In this document: positions 11,742 through 24,100 of the stretch, piece after piece
How the letters are laid out: each line of letters starts with the position of its first letter
Numbering within the stretch: the stretch's first letter is position 1
From: Artemisia argyi
Taxonomy: Eukaryota > Streptophyta > Magnoliopsida > Asterales > Asteraceae
Direction: 5' to 3'
Assembly: GCA_030686995.1 (NCBI GenBank)
Contig: CM060708.1
Location: 184,391,115 to 184,455,114, forward strand
DNA length: 64,000 nucleotides
Translations under genes and position numbers: made by a program
The notes under the pieces: model-generated
What the model was told of the DNA's origin: nothing
Seen by the model: only the letters and a program-made list of their open reading frames with translations
Databases searched by the model: none

Positions 11742-12548
11742 ATGATAGCCTAGTAGGTAATCTGTTGTTGTACCTAGTGTTTATTGACTTCATACTTATG
11801 TTATTTCGGATACAAATAAGCCCACTTGTTTATAATTCTTTATTTACATAGATAGACATCCCAAACAATGTAAATAGGGGAATATAAACTTATGGTTCGG
11901 TGATTTACAATTTGTTTATTTAAATGAAAAGGTATCCAATCCATTCAAATAATTATAAATCATCCTACTTAAGAATTCCCAACACAACGTTCATACTTAG
12001 CCGGTGAGTTACAAGGTAGTGTGTTACGAGATGATACTGGTGTTCCAAAAGTACAAAATGAATATTCAATCTTGTAAAACTGATGAGGGTGCTTGTGGTG
12101 TAACTAAGGATGATTTGAACTTTAAAAGTGCATCAAGATCTATTAATGAGCTTGTGGTTGTAACGGCTGTAAAGATAATGATGTGATCTATTGATGAACA
12201 AAATTATGTAGTGTATGCTTAACATTAATATTGGTAGAGATGTCAAGTTTGCATTAAAATTTTAAGAGATTTTAAAGGTTTATGACGGAATGGTATCCTT
12301 AGGACCTAAACAGGATAGTACTTCTACGGGATGAAGAGAAGAATTGATAACTATCCCAAGATAGTAATTGGGGTTATCTCATAAATGAAAACTTTCAAGA
12401 ATGAAATTAGGCAGTACAAATAAGGTGTTAAGATCTTGCTGAGTGGTAAGGCACTATCGTGTCTCTAGATCTTTTTAATGAATTCTGGTGGTTTATCGAG
12501 TTCAAGTAGGAAATAAATCTGAACATAACCCTAGTACAACTATTCTCA

Positions 12549-12662
12549 GTATTTGAAAATTTTAAGTTGAACATAGTTAGTCAGACTATGTTTCACTGTC
12601 CCTAGGTTAAATATAGGTGACTAGTCTATATTTAGCCGAGGTTCGATAAAATTTTCAAATAC
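12549..12662 (-). ncRNA. Conserved branched RNA element in E3 leader
   Basis: The outer arms GTATTTGAAAATTTT (12549-12563) and AAAATTTTCAAATAC (12648-12662) are perfect reverse complements. They enclose two hairpins: arms 12570-12576 with 12586-12592 (AACATAG/CTATGTT) and 12608-12616 with 12626-12634 (TAAATATAG/CTATATTTA). Each loop has nine bases. The same layout with compensating base changes occurs in E6 at 44536-44652. Likely a cis-acting RNA signal of the element; the structure is inferred from sequence. Confidence 0.6.
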
Positions 12663-13084
12663 CTAATTTAGGTATACTTGTGATATGTCTGTTGCTTTTG
12701 GGAAACTGTCCACTAAACAAAGGCGATGTCAAACGATTCAGTTGCAAGTCCCGCCCATACAAGACTTGTAATCTATGTTTTCACATTTTATTGCATAGAG
12801 ATAGTACAGGTAGATACGTGTGGAAAGTAACTTTCAAGTAGTTCTAAAATAGTCCATACTTGGCCAGGATCACAAGCTTTTAACAATGAAGGTTTTAGAA
12901 GAAAACTTTGATGAATGTAGAGAAAGTTGCTGAACTTTGATGAATGTAGAGAAACTTCAGCTTTTGTAGATGATTGATTAGTTTATCCTTTAGAAATATC
13001 ATATTTCTATTTGGAAATCGATAGATTGTGATGGGTTTTTGATATCATATGAAATGATATTGGTGAGGTGATAGAATAATTCCA

Positions 13085-13250
13085 GAGACCATTGCGCAAA
13101 TCACAATGTCTCGGAAGTAGATTAGACCATTGTGCAATTCACAATGTTAGGGAAGTAGATTAAACCATTGTGTGACTCAAAACATTTGAGAAATGATTAA
13201 GACCATTGTATCATACAATTTCCGGGAAATAGGGAAGACCATTTTAATTT
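13085..13250. repeat. Tandem array of hairpin-forming units
   Basis: Four to five units of roughly 40-50 bp begin with AGACCATTG or a variant. Several can form a small hairpin, for example CATTGTG/CACAATG and TTGTAT/ATACAA, so the arms change together between units. Confidence 0.6.
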
Positions 13251-13625
13251 GTTACAATATCTTGGACATAAAATTTTGGAGTAGGAACATGATTGGGAGA
13301 ATGTGGTTGTGTCGAAATGCCCTAGAATAGGCATACGCAGATACGTTTAGTCCATTGTTTAGATAAAATGATTGAAAATAAATCGAGTGTATATATCAAT
13401 ATACTAATATGTTCATGTAGTATAAAAATGTTTATGGGGAAATGCTCAATTATGCTAAGGGCACATATATCCATATGCTAACATGTTTGTGTAGTATAGA
13501 ATGCTTAATAAGTCCATAATCGTCTGGAGGATGGAAGACACAGAGAGCGGAAGGCTATAAAATGTTTTTGCTTGTAAGTGTGGTTATAGTTTAGGTCTCA
13601 ATTAGACCCGTTTCTCTATAACCAT

Positions 13626-13638
13626 GGCTCTGGTACCA
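13626..13638 (-). other. E3 primer-binding site, tRNA-iMet type
   Basis: The minus strand reads TGGTACCAGAGCC, one mismatch from the standard iMet PBS, three bases from the LTR. Confidence 0.8.
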
Positions 13639-13641
13639 ATC

Positions 13642-16600
13642 TGTAACACCCCCAATTCAATGATGCAGCTGAATTCAACTTGGGTGTTACTCGACGGCAC
13701 AACAGTCAAAATAATAGAAAACGAACTCTAATTGAGTCGTTTTAAAAGATTTATCATTCAAATTATATAAATATCAGAGATTATAAAATGAGGTCCCAGA
13801 TGGTTCCATGTTTACAAATTACATTAGATGAGTTTTCGAATGATAATAAAATTTATAGCCCTCTTGAATATCCGTGCCCTTCCGTGCCATCCTTGATCAT
13901 CATGGACCTGAAATACATGCTTAAAAGGTCAACACAAAGGTTGAGTGATATTCATAGAGTTTGTTTAATGGTTGAACACAATATGTTGGTAGTATGAGTT
14001 AATTAGACTCATGCTCATGGTTGGAAAACAAAACAGTTATTATTATCACACTAAGCTTATGATACCAAAACGTTAACGTGTACCAATATCAATCGGCGGA
14101 GTTATCCCGGTAGGTACTTTGCCGTCATACCTATGTTTCAAATATTAATGCATTTGTTTGAACTTAGTCAACAAAAATGGGATTCGTCAATCCCAATAGG
14201 CCTATTCACAATATTCGCGCTCACTCGCAAGTAACCCTCGCAAGTGATTAAATGGTTCATAATAAGGGATCTTGGATTGGCAAGGATGGTACTTAGTGAT
14301 AATAAAACAATCAGGAAAGCATACAATTAAAAAGCATTGTGTTCGGTTGAAAAATAATAGCATGTATTCCCCCCAAGGGTTTGTAACACAATTAAGTAAT
14401 GGAAAGTGGGGCTATGAATTCACCGTGAGTTAGATGATGTTTAATGAGAATGATGGATATGCCGTGAGAACTTCTACGAGCAACCTAGAATAATTGTTGC
14501 AACTTAGGTTTGGAATAATGTCTAAGAATATGAAGAATTTCCTATATATGTCTTGCATATTGTTCATGATGTAGTACTTAGTATATAGTGTAAGTCGTTG
14601 AATAAAAATGGTTTATGAAACATGTATAGTTTGTATATCGCTTACTACCGTTCGGGCCGACATAATTCAGAGGCCATGTAGTAATCATTCGAGGAGCTAG
14701 GACAGTTTAATTCGTAAATCCACAACTCAGCTCGACGGTTTACTTTAATGAACCACTCACATGAAGCTCCCTAGTGTTGTAGTATTTGATAAAAATATAT
14801 AAGTTTTTGATCCGGAAAGTTACATGTCCAAATAATTGAATAAACTTAGAAAAGTTTACTTTTAAATGAAGATTGTTATTACAATGAGTTTCTTGAGTCT
14901 AGTATGAATATTACTTGTAAAGTCTCATGGTCATTGGATGGAGTAGATCTAAATTGGTTGATTATGTTACGACTAACACTTTAGTTCATGTTTCGGCTAA
15001 GAAAGCCATAAGGTATTTAGCCGTGGTTTTGCCGTGGCTTTGGTCATTGTTACTATGGTTTTGAGACTCAACCTTGGCCTTAGCCATGGTTGTGGTCTTA
15101 GCTTTAGGTCATTAGACCTCTTGGTTTCAATTAACCATAACTATTACATGGTCATTTGGTATAAAAATGGGCTGTTAAGAATTTGAAGAAAAATATTACT
15201 CATAAAGCGTTTTCAGGGCTCGAGCTTCTTTTTTCCTGAATGAAAACGTCGTTCCGGACAACTTTTGTGTTTTAAATTTTTGATGAATCGGATCAGAAGT
15301 GCCACTTTCAAAAAGGTCAGAATGCTAACAGGTTGTTTTTAGGCAGTTTTGGCGTTTTGGTTTCGCTAACTTCTTATGGCCATAACTTTTGACTCGTGTA
15401 CTCGTTTTAGGTGGTTAAAATTGCTATGTTTTCCTTTTTAAGTCCTCTATAACAGTAGGTAAGTGTTTCATATCATGGTTACTCTATTTTGGTCGTGGTT
15501 CTCAATATAAGTCTTTAGTTTCCTTGATTATTTAACATAAGTTAATATATAGTTTCCAAAACTTGTTTTAATAGTTTTTATACATCATGAACATAACACA
15601 AAGACCATATATAGAATGAATGAAACAAAATAAGCTTGAAAATGATATTGAGCAAGAAAGTGTATTAGGGTTTCTTACAATTTTTGGCCTTAATGAAAAG
15701 GGAACTCATGAACACTAAGACAAGATCTAAATCCTTCAATCGAAAACCCTAGCTTCCAATCCTTCAACACTACCCTTGCTAACCCTTGCTAGGCTTGGTC
15801 TAACCTTGTAAGAACCTTATGTGTTCAGCCCCTAACCACCTTGTGTAGCTCCTAATTCAACCATGAAGTCACCAAACAAACTCTTGATTCATGTAGAGAC
15901 TAACTATGCCTTCAACTTTGGTATGTAACTTATAACTTAGAAATCAATGGATCATGGTTTATGGATTTGTTGTTGGGAGTTCGGAATGAAGAGAAATGAA
16001 AGGGTTAGGCTTGTATTTATAGCATGAAGAGGAGGTTAGGAAGGTGCCTAGGAAGTTTCCTTGAGGAGGTTAGAGACTTAGGATATTTTCCAAGACTTAG
16101 TGGCCAAGTTTACTTGCAAAATGTTTAGCTTCCTATGTAAGCTTCCTATCCTTAACTTAGTGACCAAGAAAATGCTCCACGTGGCTTAAAATTTCGTTCA
16201 ATGCCAATCTTGGATGACTAGTTATGTGTTTTGATAATATCTTGCTTTTATGGAGTGAGTTTTGTCCCGGTAATTGCTAACGGTAAGTCGTTAAGTCATG
16301 AAACTTAAAATCGGGTATCCTAAAAATATGAAACTTATAAATATGTTAAAACTTATTAATATAACCTATCTTAGCATATTTAATGAGTGACAAGTTCTAC
16401 CGGGTTGCTTAAACGCTGTTAAAACTGGAAACGCGGGTCTAAAACGTGTAATTCGCGTAAAACGCTGAACTGGAAAACGTAAAGTTCCAAAACTTTTGGA
16501 ATTGTCGTAAAATGAGAGAAAATCATATTTCTATTGTGTGTAGTGTTTTATGGACATATCGGGATGCTCAAATGACGTTTAAACCTAAAAGTAAATCTCG

Positions 16601-16801
16601 GAGACGGTTTCGTGATTTTTGCATAAATGATCCGACGAATGTCAAACTCTCGGATTATCAGTAAAATAGTTTCACTTACAAGAATATGAAATAAAAATTT
16701 TGGGAGTGAATAGTAAAAAGTGAAAAGTAATAGTGAATAGTAAAAATGAATAGTAAAAATTTTCAGGAATAGAAATTAACCTGAAAATGCGAATTGTTAC
16801 A
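13642..16801 (-). repeat. E3 5' LTR (3160 bp)
   Basis: Pairs with 8313-11428. The differences seen by eye are scattered substitutions and small indels, several per hundred bases, so the insertion is older than that of E8. It ends at 16801, next to TSD CATCT. Confidence 0.9.
16013..16021 (-). promoter_or_regulatory. E3 LTR TATA box
   Basis: The minus strand reads TATAAATAC in the 5' LTR; the same site in the 3' LTR is 10640-10648. Likely core promoter of the E3 transcript. Confidence 0.4.
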
Positions 16802-16806
16802 CATCT

Positions 16807-17670
16807 TAAGTCTATCCATGAGAATACTATGCAAAATATTTTTGTTTTTGTCTGCATGTTTCAAGGTTTCTATGATTGGTCTTTTCTTATTTAGTAACAC
16901 TATCCTAGCATACACATCAGCCTCTATTTCCTCTTTAGTTAGTTCATCCCTAGTTATGGGTCGGTTTATGGTTAATGAAGGTCCTTCATCTCCATACTTC
17001 ATTTTGTAAATTGGTTGTGGTTTTTTTTTTTCACTCTCTTACTTTTTCCCATCTTGCATTCGAACTCAGGTGCTTCTAAAGTGAATGTATTGTCTAGAAG
17101 TGGTGGTAAATCATCCTCACAAATTCCAGCAAATAACTCATCTAGATTCTGTAAATCATTATCAATTATAGTTGCATAAGAGCATATGGTTAGTAAACCA
17201 TTAGCAAAGTCCACAATACTTCTAGCCAATCTTAGGAAAGGTATCCCAAGTATTACATTAGGTTCCCATTCATTTTCATCAGGATTAACATAGAACTCTA
17301 CCAGGAACAACTCTTTATTCAAACTTACTAAGAGTTTCTTGGTAACAACCATACTTCCATCTTCTCTTTTCTCACATTGTACTCCCAACCTTTTAAAGAA
17401 TTCCTTGTATAACAAATTTTTATTGTAATCAAGGTATGCAATAACATCAGAGGCATATAATTCCTCTACAAAACAAGGTGTAAGAAACTTCAAACAACAA
17501 TCTGGGGTGTCCATTTTTCCAAAAGTGTCTACCCTCTGATCAATTTTCATCCCACTATCAACTGTTTTTGATTCTGAAAAGTTGTTTTCTCCAATACTTT
17601 TTGACTCGTCTAGTCATCCACATCTATTCTCCAATTCTAACCTCTTTCCTAGCCTATTGTTGTGATCCAT
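16807..17670 (-). pseudogene. E4 first ORF, retropepsin-like polyprotein, N-terminal part
   Basis: Starts at an ATG on 17668-17670, the first after the leader. A TGA at 17614-17616 interrupts it, then it is open from 17613. The segment NVILGIPFLRLARSIVDF matches the C-terminal strand-and-turn of retropepsins (hydrophobic-ILG-hydrophobic). An 11-base T run near 17020-17031 marks a frameshift: the frame ending at 16999 gives way to the one starting at 17002 (MKYGDEGPS), which reads into the E3 insertion site. The second frame ends in a charged segment (TKEEIEADVYARIVLLNKKR) that leads into the protease domain beyond E3. No usual gag motif or zinc knuckle is seen before the protease. Resembles Asteraceae retroelement proteins from memory; not verified. 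Confidence 0.6.
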
Positions 17671-18398
17671 GGCTAACATAGCTAGAATGTCCAAAAACAT
17701 CAAATGAAACATTAGTAGGTTAGTCAAATAAGTTATAAGCACATAATCATACTCCAGTACCCTCATATAACTGATATATGCCAAGATATGCATATGTTTA
17801 TTCATCATGGAAAAGAAATAAGTCTTCTATAAAGATTATTGCAGAAAAGTTCGACGAGTTTTAATAAAAGTACGGCGATTACGTGATTTTGTAGCCGTTT
17901 TATTTGAAATTCTCCAGAAGTTCGGCGGGTTTAGGTATAAAACCGACGTGTTTCTGGGTATTAACAATTCTTCATAAGATATATAATCATTCATTAATTC
18001 AGATAATAATTGAAAACATATTGCAATAATCATTTCATTCAATAAAGCAATCCAGTAGAACATTTGCAAGAAAATAATTAAAGAGTAAAAATAAAATATT
18101 TTTGTATTTTTTATTTTAATGTGCATTATATACTCATGCATTAATTCAGATAGTAAAAACATAAGAAACATGAGTCCTATGTGCTAAAATTCTGTAAAAA
18201 GCAATATACAAGATTGTTTTTGGGGTTTTGTGAAATCAAATCCAACTATTCTTTTACTGTATCATTTGATCGGCGGTTTTATCTGAAAACCGGCGCTCTT
18301 TGTGTCTCAGAAACGAAATTTTTCAAAACTTTAACAAGAATTAAGTATTTTTTTCTTTTGCAAAATGCATAAAACTAACAATATGATCAAATTTAACA
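17671..18398 (-). other. E4 untranslated leader
   Basis: About 730 bp between the PBS and the first ATG. No convincing ORF. It contains CGGCG-type words (17848-17960 and 18268-18300) matching those in the LTR. Confidence 0.5.
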
Positions 18399-18416
18399 TC
18401 CTCGGAAACGGCGCCA
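18399..18416 (-). other. E4 primer-binding site, tRNA-Asp type
   Basis: The minus strand reads TGGCGCCGTTTCCGAGGA, close to the PBS complementary to tRNA-Asp used by Athila and Tat Gypsy elements. Confidence 0.75.
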
Positions 18417-18423
18417 AAAACTT

Positions 18424-18583
18424 TGATGTGTTTAGAAAGCTTTAAATTTATAAGACTAATTTTACCATTTCCTTAATTCATAAAACACATGGGTAAAGTA
18501 TAATCCCCGTTTATAGTAAAGGATTGAGGTAAGACCAGGTCATCCCAAGAGAGGTGATTGTTCTTATAGTTAGCTAAAGATAA
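18424..18583 (-). repeat. E4 5' LTR, inner fragment with E2 target site
   Basis: Begins TGATGTG seven bases after the PBS and is cut by E2 after AGATAA (18578-18583), which is repeated at 34854-34859 on the far side of E2. Confidence 0.75.
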
Positions 18584-18927
18584 TGATAGGTTACCATTTT
18601 ACAACATAATCACTAAGAATTCTAGAGAGAGAAAGTAAGTAGAGAGAGAGAGTGGAAGGAACACCTAATGACAATAAGAGACTAATAATATTATTAGTGA
18701 ACCAACCAACCTCAAAATGAGGTTATACATAGCTATTTATAGGTGAGGATTAGGGCTTCTCTAAACTTAGACAATATTACATACTTAGCCCTTAGACTTT
18801 ATCCAAACCTATAAACCAAGCATAAAACTTATAAAACTTATAAGATAACTAACGTTTTAACTAAATAATGCAACCTATACCAAAACTCAATGACCGACAC
18901 TTGAAATAATAAAGTCTATTCCCAACA
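18584..18927 (-). repeat. E2 3' LTR (344 bp)
   Basis: Direct repeat of 34511-34853, ending CCCAACA directly before the PPT. The first bases read TGATAGG instead of TGTTAGG. Confidence 0.88.
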
Positions 18928-18937
18928 ATCTCCCCCT
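18928..18937 (-). other. E2 polypurine tract
   Basis: Read on the minus strand, AGGGGGAGAT directly precedes the 3' LTR. Similar tracts recur upstream, near 20375, 20814, 20919 and 26651. Confidence 0.8.
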
Positions 18938-21174
18938 AAGTGTTGGTCATCAAAGGTTGCTTGACGTCGTCATCTTCTATACTTTGACTTTGTAGTTGAC
19001 GTCCTCAAAAATAATTAGAAAAATCTTTCATCGTTCTTTGTACTTCGTTCTTTGTTGATGTGAAGGTGATCATGTTATGAAGTTGTCTGCCAATCGTCAC
19101 TTCTGTGTCTGTGGTGGTTGTCCGCCATTCCAGCATGCTCATATATCTTAGGACTTTAGACTTTCGAAAGCACGAGGTTCCTTTGCATATTCTTTGATCT
19201 TTAGTCTTTATACTTTGCAGATTCTTCTTTTTGGCATAGAATCTTTCTTTAAACTTTGTGGTGCTAAGATCTTTGGGGGAGCTTTCATTTGCTTCAAGAT
19301 GTATGTATAAGCATGCTAGAATCTACCATCATGGAGGAGATGTACCTGCAAGTAAACAGCGGTACTTACAAATAAGGAATTAGAGCTCGTCAACAGCATA
19401 TTGTGAAGACTCCTTCTAATCCTTATCCAGGCCGTTCCCATATCAGATACTCCCGAAGGAGCTTGCGAGACCTACTAGGTAGCTCAATGACTGGGTGAGT
19501 CACTGGGGATCACTTCACGACTGTAGATCGCTAGAGAACCACCACGAACACTAAGCGTAACCCTTGTGGGGTTACCGAAGTGACCTGCTGTCAGGGCTGT
19601 TTGATGTTGACCCTAGCAGGAATTTCCGTTCAATCATTGAGAAATACATATGTAATTCTCTCATAAATGTTCTCGGCAGATTGCTAAGATCTGCGAAGGA
19701 CTCGATAATTTACAGCTGGTGCCCATTGATGTAGAACACCAGTTGTAGAAATACTAAGTGTTCCTAAGAGATCTTTGATGTATCTCATGACTCTAGACTC
19801 GATAAGTGCTCACTTAGGTTTTCTATACGGAGACTAGGGAGGGGTCTCCTGCTTCAATATCAACTATCTCTAAGAGATAAGTCGATAGATTACACTGGTT
19901 CCCCGTGAGAATGAAACAAGCTTTTTTAAGAGAACTTGAGTGGTTAAGAAGGTTTAGTGCATTGCGTCACTGGGTTCATGACGACTTAATCTTCAATACC
20001 GGTGTTGTCTTTGCAACAACCAGTAGCATATGAATTGAACCCGGTTTCTGCCCTAAGGTTGAACATATGGAGGGCTATTTCTTTTCACCCTTTTCTTTAC
20101 TTTTCTTTTTAATTCTTCAACTCCTTCTTTCCCTTTCATTCTTTTCTCCTTTTTTCGTATCATACCTAAGGACTTCTAATTCTAACTATTGGTGATGTCC
20201 TTGGGTAGATCCCTCCGGCTCTGGCGGATCATAGGACGGTAATTCCTATCTTAATCACCTTATAACTCCGTGATTATCCGAAAATAGCCGAGAAACCTTT
20301 GAAAATCTCTCAAAGTGTTTGTGATTATCAAACATTTTGTTTAACACTTTGAGAGTTTTGTGTTTATGAAGGGCTCCCCCTTCACATGTGCTCATATGTA
20401 TTTAATAAATTTGCACATGCGGAAGGAGCAAGCACTTTTTGAATTGATCCACTTTCAGTGAACAAGACCGATTCGAGACACGCTTACATCACTAGTTAGA
20501 CTAGCTTGAAGTTATTACCCAGCCTGGTCAAGTCCACAGAAAGTTTCTCGAAACGGTACATTTCTACTAAGACAAATCCTTTTCGAGGCACGCTTACGTG
20601 GCTAGTTAAAGAGTTCCATTGTCAGCTTTTAGGTGACAACTAGCTCTAGTAACTAACTTGATGTTATAACCCGTCGAGGAAAAGTCTTTTCGAATTTACT
20701 AACTTTTATGTTTCGTCAATTCCTGGGTGAATCTGAGTCTAGCTCGCATGAGATTTGACATTTCAGCAACTTTTAACTTTCATATTTTAATCACTTTCCT
20801 TTTCTCCCCCTCAAAAATAGCATATAAGATTTTGTTTTTGAGAAACATTTGATTAAAATATGCTTTTTGAGTCTTATGGGGAGATATCATTTGATTAAAA
20901 TGATGAGTTTTCAAGTGCTCCCCCTCAACAAGTGAATACTCATTGAGGTGAAATACTTGTCTTTTGAGCAGAATTATGAAAAACAGAAAATGTTTGATTA
21001 ATTCTACTCAAAAGTAAGAAGTCTTCGCTCCTTATATTAGGATTGAGGCACTGAAGCGTACCTCAGGGTCCTTTAATTACTAGCATGGGTTGTACACTGT
21101 TATGTGTGCACAAACCATAGTCATTGATGAAGAGAGATAATAATGAAACCAAGATTATTGAAGTACCAGACTTA
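18938..21174 (-). other. E2 non-coding region before the 3' LTR
   Basis: 2.2 kb without a credible ORF. It has three more PPT-like tracts (near 20375, 20814, 20919) and scattered CTCGATAA words (19698, 19798). GC content is visibly higher than in the flanks at 19320-19640. Confidence 0.6.
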
Positions 21175-24100
21175 TCATATTCGAGGAGTGTCTGGACGGC
21201 GGTAAATGAGTATATTCGGAATAGGTTCCCTTGCTCCAATTAAGCTCTCCAAAGTGCGTATCTGCTCCCTGAACCTCAGCTTTTGATCAATCCTAGCCAA
21301 GAACTTAAGTGCTTCTTTCACATCTCTTTTATTCCATCCCACTTTAATCCCACTATCATATTCTTTGAGCTTTTCATTCAGCTGAATTCTGACAAATCTG
21401 AGAGTCTGATCCCCGAACTTATGAACCTCTTCGTATCTCATGAAACGGTAACCATCGTTGTGCGGGTAAACCACTCCAAAAGGTTTTTTGTTGAAGATGA
21501 AAGGTCTTAAATGCGGGATGTTAGGAGGATATAACTGTGGAGCAGTAAAGTTGAGTGACTTTTGGTAGCTTTCGACCCCAAGTTGTGCATCTTCGACTCT
21601 TGCTTTGATAATGGTTTGGTGCATGAAGAGCAAAATGGAGTTGATGACGTCATACTGAAGGCTACCGGACAAGTTTTGAAGTTTGCCTTGAACCTTGAGC
21701 AAGTATATATCAGCAATGTCATTGAGGTTCAAGCGATGATAGTCAGCTTCACTGAATGTATAAAGTTGATCATCACTTCGGCGGACCTCAATTTTATCAA
21801 GACAGTTATATCCATATCTTTTCTCGGTACTTGGGACTGCTATGATGGCAAGAATGCGATGATTCGATAAGACTCTGTGATTGGATCGGAATGTCAGCTT
21901 GTATTTGTAGAACCATTTACGCATCTTTGGCCAGGGAAGCGTACATAAGGCAGCTTCATGATTATATTTGGAGATAGATGTGGAATGCAAGCCTCTCATT
22001 TGATCTTCGAGTGTTTCCAGAGGATATGAGGCGGCTCTGAATTTGGTGAGAGATGTTGCATAACGGTGATTAGGATTCATGTTCCCATGAATAATATAGA
22101 GAAGGTCTTTGTTGAAGAAGTATTGCTTAGGAAGCTTAGGATCACTTGGAGGACCAACAAGGGGTAACGGTTGAGTAAAATCTTCATATTTGAACTCATC
22201 AACGAGAGGTTCCGTGCCATGATAGAGTTTGTCCCAAGATGGTCTCTTTTCCCAAGTAATGTTTTCAGACAGAGCTCTTGCAACCTCATCCACGTTATAT
22301 TCGAACTCAAGTTCAGTAGTTGTGCATGTTTTGAACTCTGTGAACCCTGCTTTGCGAATCTTAACCAAGTCAGAAAGCTGAAGTCTTTGAGTCTGCATCA
22401 CCCTTTTAATTCTTTTTGTGAAGCTTATAATAGATCCTTCAGTCATTTCTTCAGCTTCAGTGTCATCTGGGTGAGCATCAACCATTTCATCAAACCAGTT
22501 AAAAGAAGGAGCATCGAGGTTAATCCATTCAGGAGCTGGAATTAATTGAGCTTCCTTGGGCGGTTCCGTAATGGTTTCGGTGATAAGTGGAGGGATTTCA
22601 TCCATATCGACATCAGCATCATCAGTTGGTTGTGATGGGTGAGGATCCGCAGTTGATTGTGGAGGGTTTGGATTAGCAGAAATGTTAACGGTTGCGGTTT
22701 TGGTAGGAGATCTGGAGGTGGAACCGGACACTTTCTTCCTCTTATCAGGTTGTGGCTGATCCTCAGGGTCGGAATCATCATGTCGACGCTTAGTAGCAAT
22801 AGACCTTTTGCAGGATTCGCTTTTCTTTTCAGCTTTCTTGATAGACTTGATAAGTGCCTTGCGTAGATCATTTTCATCCGGATCATTCACAATTGCTTCC
22901 AATAATTTTCCTTTGAGATCACTTATAGAAGGTTTAGGAGGTAGAGTCTGAACAGTGATTAGCGTAGTTTGAAACCTGTGAGAAATGATTTCTGCAAGAT
23001 TCCTATTGACATAGTGTCTCACAGCAGAAGGAAGTTCCTTCTGAACATACTTCTGAACTTCCCCAGGTAATCTCTGTTTCACCTGGTCCTCAACTGCTTC
23101 ATCAAATTTATAAGTTTTGAACGCTTCAATATCACGTTGTTGTTCATGAACTTGCTTTTCAAGCGCGTCATATTGGTTATGTAGTGATTTCAACAAGCTT
23201 GAGTGAACAACAGTTGTGTTAGGGCTTTGCAGAGGATGACTTTGAGGTTGTGATAAAGGTTGTTGTTGTGGTAGAACTTTTGGTGGTCCTTCATCAATTC
23301 CTACAATGTCAATAGAGGTATCTTGACTAGTTTCGAGAAGCTCATCCTTTTTCTCACCATCCGATTCCTCATCATTTTCATCATTCACATCTTCTTCATC
23401 ATTAACTTCTTCACTTTCCGATTTATCTTCCACATCGCTACTCTCTTCATTCTTGGATTCCTCATCGTCTTTGTCTTTTGAAGCTTCAACTTCAACTTCA
23501 GTTTCACCCAGTTTATCGAGAGATTCATTTGGATCAGAACTTGATGACTCAGCTTCATCTTCAGAGTTATCATCACCTTGTCCAGAGGATGATTCGGTTT
23601 GTTAATGTGTTTCTTCTGATGTTTGATCATCTCTTTCGGGTTCTGGAGTTGGGCTTACCTCCTGAGTACCTGAACCTTCACCTTTCTTTGTAACTTTTGC
23701 GATTCGTTCCTCTTCCGATTCTTTGCTTTTTCTTAAGGTTAGTTGTAGTTGTTCATCTTCTTCGGATTCAGACATTGGTGAGGTGACTGATTCTTCTTGA
23801 GTTTCAATAGCTTTTCCCTTATCTGCCTTCTTGCTTGAAGTCTTTGTGAGTTTTTCAGTTTCTGTTTCCTGCTGAGCATCTCCTTCCTCATCCATTGGTT
23901 CATCACGAATAGTAGTCACTTTCTTCTTAGGCTCTCTTGTGACCTTTTTGGTTCTGGATTTGGGAATGGTTTTGATTGTAGAAGCATCAGTTGAAGTTTT
24001 CCTTTTAGAAGTTTTCCTTTTCTTTGTCTCAGTCAAACCCACTTTACCAATTTTCTGAGCTTCATCATACAAAATATATGCCTCAGTATCACGAACATCA

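Larger units (their letters stand above)
11447..13625 (-). other. E3 interior, non-coding
   Basis: No supported gene; a 60-codon frame at 12004-12186 is probably chance. Contents: a tandem repeat at 11577-11741, a structured segment at 12549-12662 shared with E6, hairpin-forming tandem units at 13085-13250, and a PBS-adjacent hairpin at 13582-13623. Confidence 0.6.
8313..16801 (-). mobile_element. E3: non-coding LARD-like LTR retrotransposon
   Basis: Two long direct repeats (8313-11428 and 13642-16801) begin TGTAACAC and end GTTACA, flanked by the 5-bp TSD CATCT (8308-8312 and 16802-16806). The iMet-type PBS next to the right repeat and the purine tract next to the left one give minus orientation. 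The 2.2-kb interior has no protein-coding ORF of note, so replication enzymes must come from elsewhere. Sequence after the PBS is clearly related to E6. Confidence 0.92.

Noticed and set aside
19320..19640. GC-richer stretch in E2 considered as an rRNA or tRNA fragment
   Set aside because: No recognisable rRNA core or tRNA cloverleaf could be found by eye.
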